NCBI GenBank assembly: GCA_964035545.1
Contig: OZ037767.1
Location: 5,145,680 to 5,209,679, forward strand
Origin: Bugula neritina
Lineage: Eukaryota; Bryozoa; Gymnolaemata; Cheilostomatida; Bugulidae
Length of the DNA stretch: 64,000 nucleotides
Direction of reading: 5' to 3'
Shown one piece after another: positions 15,556 through 27,494 of the stretch. The position numbers and the translations under genes were made by a program. Position 1 is the stretch's first letter. The number at the start of each line of letters is the position of its first letter. The notes beneath the pieces were generated by a model. The model searched no databases and was not told the origin of the DNA. It was given only the letters and a program-made list of their open reading frames with translations.

Positions 15556-16726
15556 TTCTGTGTCATTTCTATCAACGTCAGCAGTGTGTTACTACTACTC
15601 ATCTCTACAAGTCATTTTCAACTTTGCCATGTTACTGAGTTGCATTTTACAGCTCACTTATTAATGTATGTAGATTTACACTCTTTATATCTGTACATTT
15701 TCTGTAAACTGAAATCCACAGTTTTTTAGTATGACAGTATGTAAATACACAACTACCCTACAAAAATATCTACTGCTTTATTGTGCCTTGCCTCTGCACT
15801 GGGTTACTCATCAATAAATTACAGAACTTGTATATTATCAAATTTAGAACATCTTGGTTTTGGCTTATGTATATAATGACTTATTCGGTCAACATATAGA
15901 GGTGCAACCCAACATATTAAGTTTGTAAATATTTTTTTTCCTGTTAAATTACCATAAGAAATAGAATCATCCGAACATTTTCTGTTCGAAATATTCTTAG
16001 CATATTGAAAAATCTTAAATTTTTCAAGTGATCAGCCAATATGTAAATAGTCAACTTAATGTAAGAAAGGGTAATAATCTTGGCTCACCCCTTTGAGTTA
16101 AAACCTGATTCAACAACCCAATATTCTGTTTGTCTGATTCACATAATCTACAATACAACTATTGCAACCTTAACGAAGAAAAATGGTAACAATTACATAC
16201 ATTAGATGTAGTTCTTTTTAAAAAATATTGTATTTTGGTTGAAATTTAAATTCATGTAAAAAAAGGTTAACAACACCAAAACAAGGATATAATGTGTTTA
16301 CGTATAACTTAAACCAACAATATAACTGTATGTAGGTATGGCAATATCAAAAAAATGATAATTGCAATATACATCTAAATAATACGATAGAAAAATCTAG
16401 CCTGCAACATTTTAATAAAAATAATAAATAAAATAATTTCTCAATTTAAATAAATGTGATTGCACAGCCCACTGCTCAGCAGTCTATGTATAAACACTAA
16501 GCCAATAATGTTGAACGATTATTGCGAGGATTCTTTGGGCAAGATTCTATAAAATATATTTAGTTTCAATGCGAAACTTTGAATGTAAGATCTTCCGACT
16601 AAAGCTAAAAAACTAATCAAAATTAATAAATAAGTAATACAAACATAATACACAAATGAGGGAATGTAGAAGACAAGCACAGATTAAAGCCCCGACACTC
16701 GACAACTCGTGTCTAGCACATCCTGT
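15556..16726. other. Convergent 3' region between YY1 and the TTLL15-like gene
   Basis: AT-rich, about 1.2 kb, holding the two 3'-UTRs. Apart from the YY1 poly(A) candidate, no gene, repeat array or RNA was recognised. Confidence 0.5.
15813..15818 (+). terminator. Candidate poly(A) signal AATAAA of YY1
   Basis: AATAAA lies about 260 bases after the YY1 stop codon, a normal distance for a short 3'-UTR. Only the hexamer is seen; the cleavage site is not determined. Confidence 0.45.
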
Positions 16727-19700
16727 TTAGCACCAGGAGTGATCCATCTCACACTTTCCCGCAAACCACATGTGCATATCCCGATCAACCTGTGACAGGG
16801 CGTCCCAGTAGTCTGGTAACGCCTTTGGATTCGCAGGATTCTGAAACAGAAAGAGGACAATACTTACTAACAGCTGAGCCAACGGGATTTTTCTTCTCAT
16901 GACTGAAATAATGCAATTTTCCATAATTTGGAAATGTTCAAGCTGAATTTTTTTAGATTACCATCTAGTAATATAAAACTTCAAGTAGATATTTTGCTAT
17001 ATATCTTTTTCAATTTCTTGCAGCCTGAAAATTACAGAGAGCTAAGTTTAACATGCTTTTTTGATAGCAAAAAGGACTAAATAGGCATTAGCACTTACCA
17101 GTGTAGGGGGCATAACTCTCTTAGTGTTCCCTTTGTTCATGTGTTCAGTGAAGGCTGTATAATAAAGCTGCCGGTCGCTGTCAGTCATACAATGATAGCA
17201 GAGTCTGCATGTGGCTGACTCACAGCTGCAAAACAAGATTAAAATCTGTAAAGACTTCCCCCACTGGGATTCTAACCACAGACCTCCAGCTTGCAGACTA
17301 ATGTGCTAACCATTACACCAGTCAATACTCAATACTACAGAATCTCCACGCAATAAACTTGTGCATACGAGTATTCAACTGTTTAATATCCCACAGATGA
17401 ATGAAAAGTACTCAAAACAGTTCACCAACATACCTGCAGATTACCTATGGCCATATTAATAAAACTGGGAGAAATAGTAAAGCGCCGTTTGTAATGTTTC
17501 TTGTTTGTTGTACGTTTGCGTGGGTAATAATTAAGATGAGACCATTGGAATAATGTATCGTGACGTTTATTATTGTAAGGTATAAAGCATACAGCTTGAC
17601 AGCATAGAAAGAACTGCTGGTGATCATAAGTGTAAGGTATATATATATAACATAGGAATGAATCACAAATCTACGACATCATATGTATTAATAGCATATT
17701 ACTGTTAGGTATATAAATAACTCGGCAATTGTAAACAACATTATACTACACCGTTTACCTGTTGGAGCATTGTGTTGCGCATAGAGCTGGCTGCACACTC
17801 AGGTCTTTAGGGCCGGACACCATTTCTCTACTGTTAATGTCTAGCTTACTGTGATGGTCAATAGTAGATGCTAAGCCAATCAGATGCAGTGTATTAAACA
17901 CTACTTGCTCATACAGCAAACGATTGGCTGAAAAGTGTTTAGAGGAGAGATTTGGAGACATGTTAACCTAAAAGAAATTATAAATAACCACACAATACAA
18001 TTTGAACTCTCATAAGCCTGAGAGAAACTATAAGATACTCTATTGATCACACAGCATGCATAAATACACATCTATGTCTATACTTATATTGAATCAGGTT
18101 ACAATTTAGCTTGAAGCCATTATAATAAATAATTAAAGTGAAAGGAAACAGATAAATAAAAAGAATTCACCACAAATATTAATTTGCTGAAAAAGCGGCT
18201 TTCTTTTTTAGTAAAGCATGAAACACAGTCTTGTTGTAAGCGTCACGCATTTGTTTACAATATAATATGATAAACTTATCATGAGCCAAGTAAATGAAAA
18301 ACTACTAGCAGAATATAACATATAAATTACCAGCTCAGCCTGTTGAGCTTTGTATAAGACACATCATAGAGTTTACACTCCCAATACTGAGACTATGAGC
18401 TATAATTTTCATGAAAATAAAAAAGACAACTGAATGAAAGCTATATTAATTACACTACTCTTATTGAAAATAATTTCAATTGCAAATAGTTCTGGCAAAA
18501 TACTTAAATACCAATATATTATTGTGACATGACTAGTGCATCTTATTAAATTTACTTTAGTTCATTTAAACACAAATGAAATATAAACGGAAATCACACT
18601 GTAGCTGGTGAAGGAATTAGAAGCAAAGGCATGCCTAGCACAAAAATCATAAATAATATTGCTAGTTATAGAGTTTAAGTAAACCTATATTCCCTTGAAG
18701 AGAAGACGATTCCCAGCATAGCAACTCACCTCCATTAAATACAGTTCCATGTCCTCATCAACAACAAAGTCAAATCTCACCATTTCAAAAAAATTGCTAC
18801 AAAATAAGTTTGTAAAATGCCGTAGCAGCAAATATTACATTGCACTAACATGCCATCTATTAAGTTAGAGCTATGTGTGATGCATGCAAATTTAATGTAG
18901 TTTTCTTTTAGTTCTTCTAAACCTGCGTATGCTTCAAGATACAAATACACCAGGTTAACCTTACACTGGCAATTACTGAGATAAAGCATAAGTATGAGTG
19001 GGTGGTTACAACACAAGTAGAGGTGTGACCCTACTACCTAGCAGGTGAGTGAGGCTGATAAGTAAAATCTATCGAGATGAATAATGTGACACAACAAATC
19101 AGATTTGTGATTGGGACCAACTTTTTGCTAGTGTTTTAAGAAATGTAGATTTCCCACAGCCCACCAAACACAGAGACAAACACAAAGGCTGTCACACAAA
19201 ATTTGATGACCTGCTTACAAAGAATTCAGGATTCTCTATGACGAGCGTTTAAAACTGTAATAAATGCTATACAACGAAAGAGCTTTTATATATAAAATTT
19301 TCTTTTTCAAAAATCAAAGTTTTTGAAGCAAAGGAAAACTTACTTGTGGTTATAGCTTTGCAGACTTTCTCTCATCTTGCTGAGTTTAGCCAAATACACC
19401 TCGGCTACGCTAGCCTCAATTTGAGCAAATAACTTAGCCGGATCTTTCCCCATGTCAATAATATACTGACGTAGAGATTGCTTGGCAGTGAAACCACTCT
19501 TATAATATTGGTTAAGCTGCGGGATCTCCCAGATAGGGGTGTATGAATCGGTGACCACGTATTTCTCTCGGTCGGCTGCGTCAAATGGATGGTAGTCATG
19601 GGAACAGAACCTGCAACAACATAAACCTGAGTGTGCAGAGAAGAGAAACCCAAACTAAAACAAGTCAAACTTCTAGTTATCTGAGGTTAATCATAGAAAT

Positions 19701-22042
19701 TGTCAGGACGAGTAGCAAATGTCAACATAAATAACAAATGTTAGATAAAGTAGCAAATATCAGTACCAAGTAACAAATTTGTTATCAGAAGTTGCAAATT
19801 TGTTAAGTAATGATAGGGTTACAGTCAATTTCGGTGGATAAAATAATTATAGATAGGCAAGTTAAATAACATATCCAATAGATTTGCTGATGCACACCAT
19901 GCACACCTGTGTTAGTTTCTCACATATCTTTCTATTATAAGGTCACATCACGCTCATATATGAGGATAACTCATTCTCATGATTACACACAACTGTTCCA
20001 AATAGAGATAAAGAAGAAAGAAGTACTAAAAATCTCACCTCAACAAAAATTCGTGATCAACTATATATATTCTAAGTGGCTCTATGGAGGTGATTATAGT
20101 GTAGATTCCTATATCAAACTTCCGCTTGTTTATTAGTAATGGCTTTTCCACAAACTCTTGCACAAAAGTGTTGGAAGCAGATAAATCCAAACCTGTGAAG
20201 AAAAAACAAACATTATACAGTATTAACAGCAATGTGAATGGCTGATAACAAAACTCAAACTGGAATAAGAGAATCTCTTACTAAACAGTTTAGTTGAATG
20301 CAAAAGTATGTGGAAATCAATTTTTTCCATCAGATGCTGTGTCAACTTGCAAAATCTTTCCTCAAATGATTTTGAATAAAATTTAGTCAATTAGTTTTTC
20401 TTAGTAATTTGACCCACAATGCATTTCACAGCAATAAATGTATTTGTAGCAGTTTATCATCTCAAGAACATGTGGATAAATTCTAGCTCTTCCATAGCTA
20501 TCCTGTGCGATTTTATAATAAATATTAGAAAATACTAACCATCGATGGGCGTTATTTTAACACCTCTGTGTTTGTTACTCTTTTGAACCCACAGCTTCTC
20601 CGGGTATTCCTTAGCCTAAAACACAGTAAATACTCACACTACTGAATACCAATACTTATATTACTGACTACTGATACTCACACTACTGAATACCAATACT
20701 TATATTAGTGACTACTGATACTAACACTACTGACTACTGATACTTATATTACTGACTACTGAACACCAATACTTATATTAGTGACTACTGATACTAACAC
20801 CAGTTAATACTGATATCAATATCAGAAAATTTAAAAAGAAAAACTTGATTATAATTAATAGCGTTTTGAAATTTAAAAACAATTTTCAAAAACGTAAATA
20901 AATGAATACCATATTAGTTATATAAAGATTGTTACAGTTATTTAGATACATACGTATGCTTTAAACTTTGATTCTTCTGTCGGGAGTTGAAAAGCCTTAG
21001 GCACATGCTTGAGAGGACTAGTTGCTAACGTGACTTTACTGGTGACGTACCCCGAACCTGGCCACTTGTTCACCTGAAAACCAAAACCAGTGCTCAGACT
21101 ACAAACTTACGGATTCTCATTGCGACAAAATATTAATTGGCAAAAAAACTCGAGAAAGTGTACCTTCTGGTGTGGCTTTAGATTAATAAGAAGTTGTTTA
21201 GTGTTTGCATCACTGAATGGGTACTCGTGAGACCACAGAAGATCCCAGTCACTGTATGTACCACCGTCTAGACTGTAACCTATTGATTGTAGAACCGCTG
21301 TTACATGTTTGAGGTAACCAGTCTCCAGCTGTAAGCAACACAAGTGTAATATATTGAAGGAACAGTATTCTAGATAGACTATCTTAGAATATCTAATAAC
21401 TGACTATAAACTAACATAATTAAAACATGTAAAAAAGGTTTACTGCATTTCAAACAAATGAAATGTTTTTGATTGGCTAAGGTGTTGCTATGCAATCACA
21501 ATCAGACTTGGACTAAAATATAAGTTAAAACTTAACTATAATACATGCCAAAAATCTTTAATTTAGTTTTATGTTAGCACTCTTGGAGTTTTCCATGCTG
21601 GTTTAACATCTTCAAAAAACTTAGCACAACTTATAATATAATAGAGTGAGCTCATACATGGCTAGCTTTAATCCACACTTGCTTGCTTCTGATCAGTTTG
21701 TTATACTGTGAATGTGATGCAGATGAACTACACATCGTGTTCCTCTTAGAAACGAGGCTCAACTCTGCCGAGAGCCTTTTAGTCTGATACACATTCAAAG
21801 ATATTGCAATTAGACACGCAACCAACAGTAGGGTGGGGACGTTGGCATAACATCGCAGATTTCGGCTAGAGCAGCGACCAACCGCTAACACACGCTGACA
21901 AAAACCAACTTTATGATCCTACAACATATAGGATATAAAAAGTTTTAAAAACGACAGGCAAAGTTTAAATAAATTGGCTTCACAAGTGAAAACTTATACA
22001 TACCTTTAGTGTGTAACCACTGTCATATTCACAAAGGTTCAT
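16727..22042 (-). CDS. TTLL15: Membrane-anchored tubulin-tyrosine-ligase-like protein, TTLL15-like
   Basis: ATP-grasp amino-acid ligase fold of the TTL family. Eleven minus-strand exons: 22042-22004, 21918-21658, 21328-21164, 21073-20954, 20615-20540, 20192-20039, 19610-19344, 18796-18730, 17967-17759, 17225-17099 and 16840-16727 (TAA); all phases agree, giving 532 residues. Residues about 41-57 (VPTLLLVACLIAISLNVY) form one membrane segment after a basic N-terminus, so a type II signal anchor is likely. TTL blocks follow: LWVQKSNKHRGVKI, FDIGIYTIITSIEPLRIYIV, then VRFDFVVDEDMELYLMEV running into NMSPNL, with the catalytic-type E-V-N. A cysteine-rich region (CATQC, CESATCRLCYHC) and a C-terminal MDHSWC are unlike cytosolic TTLLs. 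The anchor, the short core and the Cys tail suggest the invertebrate TTLL15 branch; the subgroup name is inference and the substrate may not be tubulin. Confidence 0.88.
17255..17325 (-). mobile_element. tRNA-derived SINE head or tRNA-like fragment
   Basis: On the minus strand the sequence holds an A-box-like TGGTGTAATGGTTAGCAC and, 30 bases on, a B-box-like GGTTAGAATCC. The intervening arm does not fold into a proper anticodon stem, so it is not a functional tRNA gene. A related copy lies at 48024-48092, which argues for a SINE family. It sits in an intron of the TTLL15-like gene. Confidence 0.55.
20637..20813. repeat. Imperfect tandem repeat of about 44 bp in a TTLL15 intron
   Basis: The unit is built from actactgaataccaatact followed by tatattactgactactgata, repeated about four times with substitutions. 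It directly follows the donor side of exon 5 (minus strand). Confidence 0.75.
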
Positions 22043-22124
22043 TTTAACCTCTTTTCTTTTACACTACACCAACCAAACGTTACATCTACAAAAACAATTT
22101 AAAATGAATGCTTACTCATATTAA

Positions 22125-22897
22125 AGGATTGCTCAATCTTAGTTTATTACAATCACATTATAATTATGAACTATAATCTAATGTGTATGCAAACAATTGC
22201 GACTTTGCAAAGGGATATGTGCCTAGAAAACAGCTTTTCAAAATTCCAATTTTGAGGGAGGTAAAATTTTCAGCCATGAAAAAGAATAGCCTAATACGTG
22301 ACGTGTGAATGCCAGTAACTATGCTGCACGTGCTAACTATAACGCTAGTATTCAAGGTTGCTGAGCACAACATCAACCAATAACGCTCAAGCAGTTACAG
22401 TGCGCTATATAGGTCAGCTTTGGTGTGCCCGTAATATTGCACGTAATATCTGACCTAGTTTAGATCGATCGCAGGCATTCATCCTAAAGAATGCATGTTT
22501 TTGCAATGCTTTTTTCTAATGTTTACAAGCAAAATATGGCCTAATGTTATCACATACATGTTATTTAAAATGTCAAAAAACTATAGGTTGAGATAATTCA
22601 CATTTGCACTTCTATAAATATACAAATTACGAGCTGAAAGATCACATCTCACAGTCATATTTCTATAGTTATTCATTGGTATAGTCACGTGACCAGCAGG
22701 AATGCTGGCGCTGTTACGTCACATTTTCCAGCTCATTTCAAAATCGGCGTTTTGGCTGTTACCAATCTACACCCTCAACTTCAACTAACTTTTTCTACCT
22801 TTGGTCAAATGCTTTTTGTCAATGCATGTTTAGAAAAACACAATATTATGTGTGTTTGACCTAAATGGCCATTTATTAGACAAGATAGAGCAATCCT
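22125..22897. mobile_element. TTAA-flanked terminal-inverted-repeat element, 773 bp, non-autonomous
   Basis: The left end AGGATTGCTCAATCTT and the reverse complement of the right end AGGATTGCTCTATCTT match at 15 of 16 positions. Each end is bordered outward by TTAA (22121-22124 and 22898-22901), the target used by piggyBac and Kolobok elements. There is no transposase frame. It lies 83 bases upstream of the TTLL15-like start codon, so it occupies the promoter or 5'-UTR region of that gene. The superfamily cannot be assigned from the ends alone, and TTAA might be part of the inverted repeat rather than a target duplication. Confidence 0.65.
22684..22721. promoter_or_regulatory. E-box palindrome GTCACGTGAC plus CRE-like TTACGTCA
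   Basis: The 10-bp palindrome GTCACGTGAC (22684-22693) is an ideal site for bHLH-zip factors of the USF/MITF/TFE class, and TTACGTCA (22714-22721) is a good CREB/ATF site 20 bases away. Both lie inside the TTAA-flanked element upstream of the TTLL15-like gene. Function is inferred only from the motifs. Confidence 0.35.
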
Positions 22898-24524
22898 TTA
22901 ACTCAGTTTTATATTCACAATTACTTTGCCTATGTTCTGATGTTTAATCATACTATTGCTATTTTAAAGCTAGAAGAATATTTGTAACAACACAGAAATA
23001 TGCCATTTATTGCAACTTAGTAGAACTATAACATGCCATTAAGACATAATAAGTATGGTATGTTTAAGTACTTTATTGATTATCAAGCATATTATAATGC
23101 AAATTCTAAGCATACAAATTAAAAAGATTGTTGGCTAAATGCAAACTTTTACAACAAATCAATGTAAGTATCACATCCACTGAAGGGCATTTAGCTCAGG
23201 GTACGCCATAATTTTTCCCATGCAAACACTGTATTGATTTAAAGTGCAAATTTATTTATTCAAAAGTTTAATGATTTTAAATGTTCAAATTTGTACGCAA
23301 TCTAATGAGAACTAGTGTTACTGTTGATGTTTTGCTTGCGATGAATCAACGGGGATAATTTCCAGCCATCTAAATAAAAAGTGAAATTATCACAATTGTT
23401 AGAGTGATAACTACAGATAATTAAAAATGAGAAATTGACTGTAGCCTAGAGTTCTTAAGCAAAGCAATTGAGTAATTGCCAAAATTAATGTCATACTGAC
23501 AGTCACAGTTCTGTCAAAATATAACAATCATCTAATTATTATATAAAGTCATATATCGTTTTAAAACAAAAAGCTGTGGCAAAATTAATTAAAACTGGTG
23601 ATAGCTCTCTGGCCTAAAATTGTTTGATAGCATTCTCTCAGAATAAGAATGGTGCAGATATTTTTTTTTCAAGTTTTTTAACAAGCATTTCCTCAGAAGC
23701 AGTGAATGCAACTTGGCTAACCATTTCAGTGTAAACTGTCAAATTGATTTCCACATTAGAAATACATAGGTCTTATTAAATATACAGTATACACCAAATT
23801 CAAAAACTGGTATATTTCAGATTTACTTTTAGAGGTTACACTCACTCGAAGTTAATGCCTAGGACTAGGAGTCACAATGATATCAATATAAGTCAAAGTA
23901 AAACTAATTAACCATAATTAATACTATATTAATATTATTATCATTATGATTTTGATTATAACACAAACTGAGACTCTAATTTTTATCATAAATATCAATT
24001 ATAAACTTGTAAATTTTTCACGTCTAAGAAGTTACACTTACTGTTAGTCGAAGTTAAACATTAACAATAAGTATAACTATCACTTATCAATATCAGTATG
24101 AACTATGAGATCAGTATGAGTATGAGTATGAGTATCACTATCAGTATAACTAATAGGTTTACTAATACTATTATATTTAGTTTTACCATAGCATTAACTT
24201 ATAACTACGTTTAACAGTAACACTAACATTAACTTTAAGTTTAACTCAAACTGTGATACTGATAGTGATAATCATAATGATATTCAAATTGATATTCATA
24301 CTTATTTTATTATCATCATAAATGTTAGCATATCATTATATTATAGCCTATAGGTAAATTTTACTATCAAGTAAAGTGCAATCGTTTCCAAATTAAGTGT
24401 TTTCAAAAGATTATATTGGTTATATTATATTAACAATAATGATATTATGTAATATTACATGCTCGTGGTGATAAAAGCAATTTCTTAGAACTAAAAGCCA
24501 GTGTAGTCAGACTTGAATCTTTCT

Positions 24525-24655
24525 ATAAGCAGCTCCGAGTTGGAGGTGAGCGAGTGCAGTAGTTCGAGATTCTCAAGTTTAGATTTGGGGGACGAAACTC
24601 CACATTTGAGAACTTCAAACTACTGCACTCATTCTCTCTCAACTTGACGCTGCTT
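24525..24655. repeat. Long imperfect hairpin, copy 1
   Basis: The left arm begins ATAAGCAGCTCCGAGTTG and the right arm reverse complement begins AAGCAGCGTCAAGTTG. The arms are about 60 bases each and pair imperfectly, with a perfect core gagtgcagtagtt / aactactgcactc and a T-rich/G-rich loop. It is followed 34 bases later by a related hairpin in the same orientation. Confidence 0.75.
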
Positions 24656-24689
24656 GTCACATCTTGTCAAAATTTGCGTAATGGTTTTT

Positions 24690-24833
24690 ATAAGCAGCTT
24701 CGCATTGGAGGTAATTAGGTGCAGTAGTCTGTAACTCTTAAGTTTGCAGTTGGGGGGTTTCAATAAGCCCCAATTTTAAGCTTAGGAACTGCAAATTCTT
24801 ATACTCAATTACTCTAAATTCAGAGCTGCTCAT
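24690..24833. repeat. Long imperfect hairpin, copy 2
   Basis: The left arm begins ATAAGCAGCTTCGCATTGGAG, clearly related to copy 1, and the right arm reverse complement begins ATGAGCAGCTCTGAATT. Pairing is less perfect than in copy 1, but the fold-back layout, loop (ttggggggtttcaa) and outer motif are shared, so the pair looks like a tandem duplication of one hairpin unit. Confidence 0.7.
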
Positions 24834-26304
24834 AGAACCTTTCAAATCTAAGACTTGTTGATAACGTAGCAGGCTATTCAAAATTATTTTTCAAGATTTT
24901 ATGCAGGCATATCTCTCTTCCTCAACTCTTCTCTACTTCATTCCCCCAATCTCTCTTGCACAGACACTCTCCATCCTATTTTTCAAAATCAATGCTCTAC
25001 TAGTCTGTTGAATTGACACAGTCTATAGTTGTGCTCTCTCTGCACGGCAAGAGGAATAACTGTTGAGCAATAAATCCATAATGTGATGTAGCACTACAAT
25101 TCTTATCTTTCTCTACTACTACTACTTTCATTCTACTGTTACTCGGTCTTTTAATGTTGACAACCCAATCTCTACTGCTAGTTTAAACATAGAATAAATT
25201 CCTAGTTATTCAGATATTCTTCATGGATTGTCATTTTGTTTTTGTAGCTATCATATGACAAAGTCTTACAAATACATAACATATAGCTTTAAAATGTTTC
25301 TCTTCCTTTTAAAAACAATGATTATAAATTATTCATAGCTGTAGCCATAGTCAAGCCATTAGGTACACCCGGTTGTGGTCATGGCCCAATTTTAGTTCAT
25401 CTTGTTTGCATATTTACCACCAGCAATAGTTATATTAATGAAGCAATGTGCTTCATGAACTATTTAAGCTATCTAGTAAGTATTTTAAAAGGTTTCTATT
25501 TTGTTGTTAACAATCTAAGACCAACTACTTTACATCCTATACTTAACTTTGGACTTTCTACTAAATCATGTGCCCAATATCAACGTATATAGTCTGTAAA
25601 CAACATTTAACTAGCTCTGTATTAATTTGACTAAAGCACACAACACTTTTATTTTGGTACTTGAAATTGTTGTTCTATGCTGCATAGCCACAAACAAGCA
25701 GTTGTGTTTAGATGTAGAGTATGCAACTTTAATAAGTCTAAATCATAGAAGGAATTTCAAACATTTCTTTTCAATAAATCACTAATACTTGCAACCATTT
25801 AATAACAACATACTGTGAATGTCTGGTAATGGGTCTAGCTATGCTACCAATAAAGCTAACATGCTGTACGCAGTTTAACTTATAATGCTCTCACTTTTAT
25901 TTTAGAAATGGGCATTCAGCTATTTAGCCCATTAACTCCTAGAATTAGCTGAGCTCTCATGGTACTGCATGACATGGTACAACAGGTGTGAAAGTGAAGT
26001 TGAAGCAAGCTCTAGCCTGTTTAGCATTGAATACTTTTATTAAAGACGATTCTCCTCATGTTATTAACCTGCTGAATATTTCACTGTACCATATTATTCA
26101 GTTGAAAATTTTCAGAAAGAGCAAGATACAATGACACTTACGATCTTATTACTGTATTTAGTAACTGGTATTATTATTATTTATTTTGGTATCTAAAAGT
26201 ACCTAGCTAGTGCTGTCTACTAAGCAGGTCAAAGTTATAGTCTTATAAAATACTGAAATGCAGCAAAACCCCGGACACTTACTTGATTTTGATATCCAAG
26301 CACC

Positions 26305-26392
26305 ACTGCACACACCTGCACACCACTCCACACACCTGCACATGTCTGCACACATCTGCACACGCCTGCACACACCTGCACACACCTGCACA
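26305..26392. repeat. Minisatellite of 10-11 bp, CACACCTGCA-type
   Basis: About eight degenerate copies of cacacctgca / cacatctgca. Open frames of Cys-Ala-Val composition on the minus strand and His-Thr composition on the plus strand across it are by-products of the repeat. Confidence 0.8.
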
Positions 26393-27494
26393 CCCATGAC
26401 TACAGTAACAGCAAGGACAAGGTTTAACAACCACATATTTTAACTTCTGGACTTCTGTTTTCAGGCTCATATATGCAGACTGATTCTTTACACAAAGGGT
26501 TTATTTCTTTTTCCCATTATGTTTAATTATATTATTTATAGCACAATTTAGCTTATATCATATTATGTAATTAACATACAAAAATGTGTTTGTGATTGAA
26601 ATTTGTAATTACTATAATATTAGAGTCAGTAATTCGAAATCAATAGGCCTTCCTTATGGCTTATTATTTACTGCACCAACAACTTGTAGCTGAACTTACA
26701 ACTGCATTGATTGCATGTATTTTAACTATGAATGATTATAGCTGGTCAGAATATCAACTCCATCGTATTATTATAATTATTATAAACATAAATTTGCTTT
26801 CAAATGTCAGCCAATCAAATTGCACGCTATTATATGCTCCGTGGTGTGTTGGTCACTTCCATTGTATTTGATTGGCATTCAACACCATCAGACCTACCCA
26901 GATTCAGGTGAGACTGACTAATTTTTATGAACTCAAATTACTCATGCTATTTTATTATTATTTTTAAAATTTAAAGTGCCAAAGTGGAGTAGTAATTTAA
27001 CAGCAAGAGTTTGTGCTAAATTCACACCATGCATCAAAGTAGCTGTTAATAAAACATTATTTCTATTAATATTGCAGTCACAGAATTTCAGTTGTATAGT
27101 TTCATACATAATATATTATTCCTAGATTGAGTCAATACTGTAAACCTGTACAGACACCAGCTATAGAGTTGAGAGTAGTAATACTTAGACATAATATGTA
27201 TGAAATACCTGTAGGCTAAACAGTGTTTATCATTAAATCCTTACTCCCATAGATAAGCAGATTGAGGTGGCTAGTTTCTGGCAGCCAGCATTGGATGTCC
27301 ACTCCTAGATCTGAGACTATTTCACAAATTCTGTTGAATTGTTTGTCCTGTAATCATCATCCCTGTACTACCTAGTTGCATGCATAATGAGACTTGACAA
27401 AATATTCCTAATAATACAATAATATGTTAATTTGTTGTAGTTAGGTAGCCCTAACTCCTTTTGATTTAGTAGATATTACAGTGCTACCATCATC

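Larger units (their letters stand above)
22898..27494. other. Intergenic region between TTLL15-like gene and GCH1
   Basis: About 4.6 kb without a supported coding exon. It holds degenerate ACT/AGT low-complexity DNA (about 23850-24330), two tandem long hairpins (24525-24833) and a CACACCTGCA-type minisatellite (about 26305-26392). The GCH1 promoter should lie at the right-hand end, but no clear core motif was picked out. Confidence 0.5.

Noticed and set aside
17255-17325. Functional tRNA gene (Gln/Glu-like)
   Set aside because: A and B boxes are present but the anticodon and acceptor stems do not pair; better explained as a SINE fragment.
26203-26470. Cys/Val-rich minus-strand and His/Thr-rich plus-strand open frames
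   Set aside because: By-products of the CACACCTGCA minisatellite.
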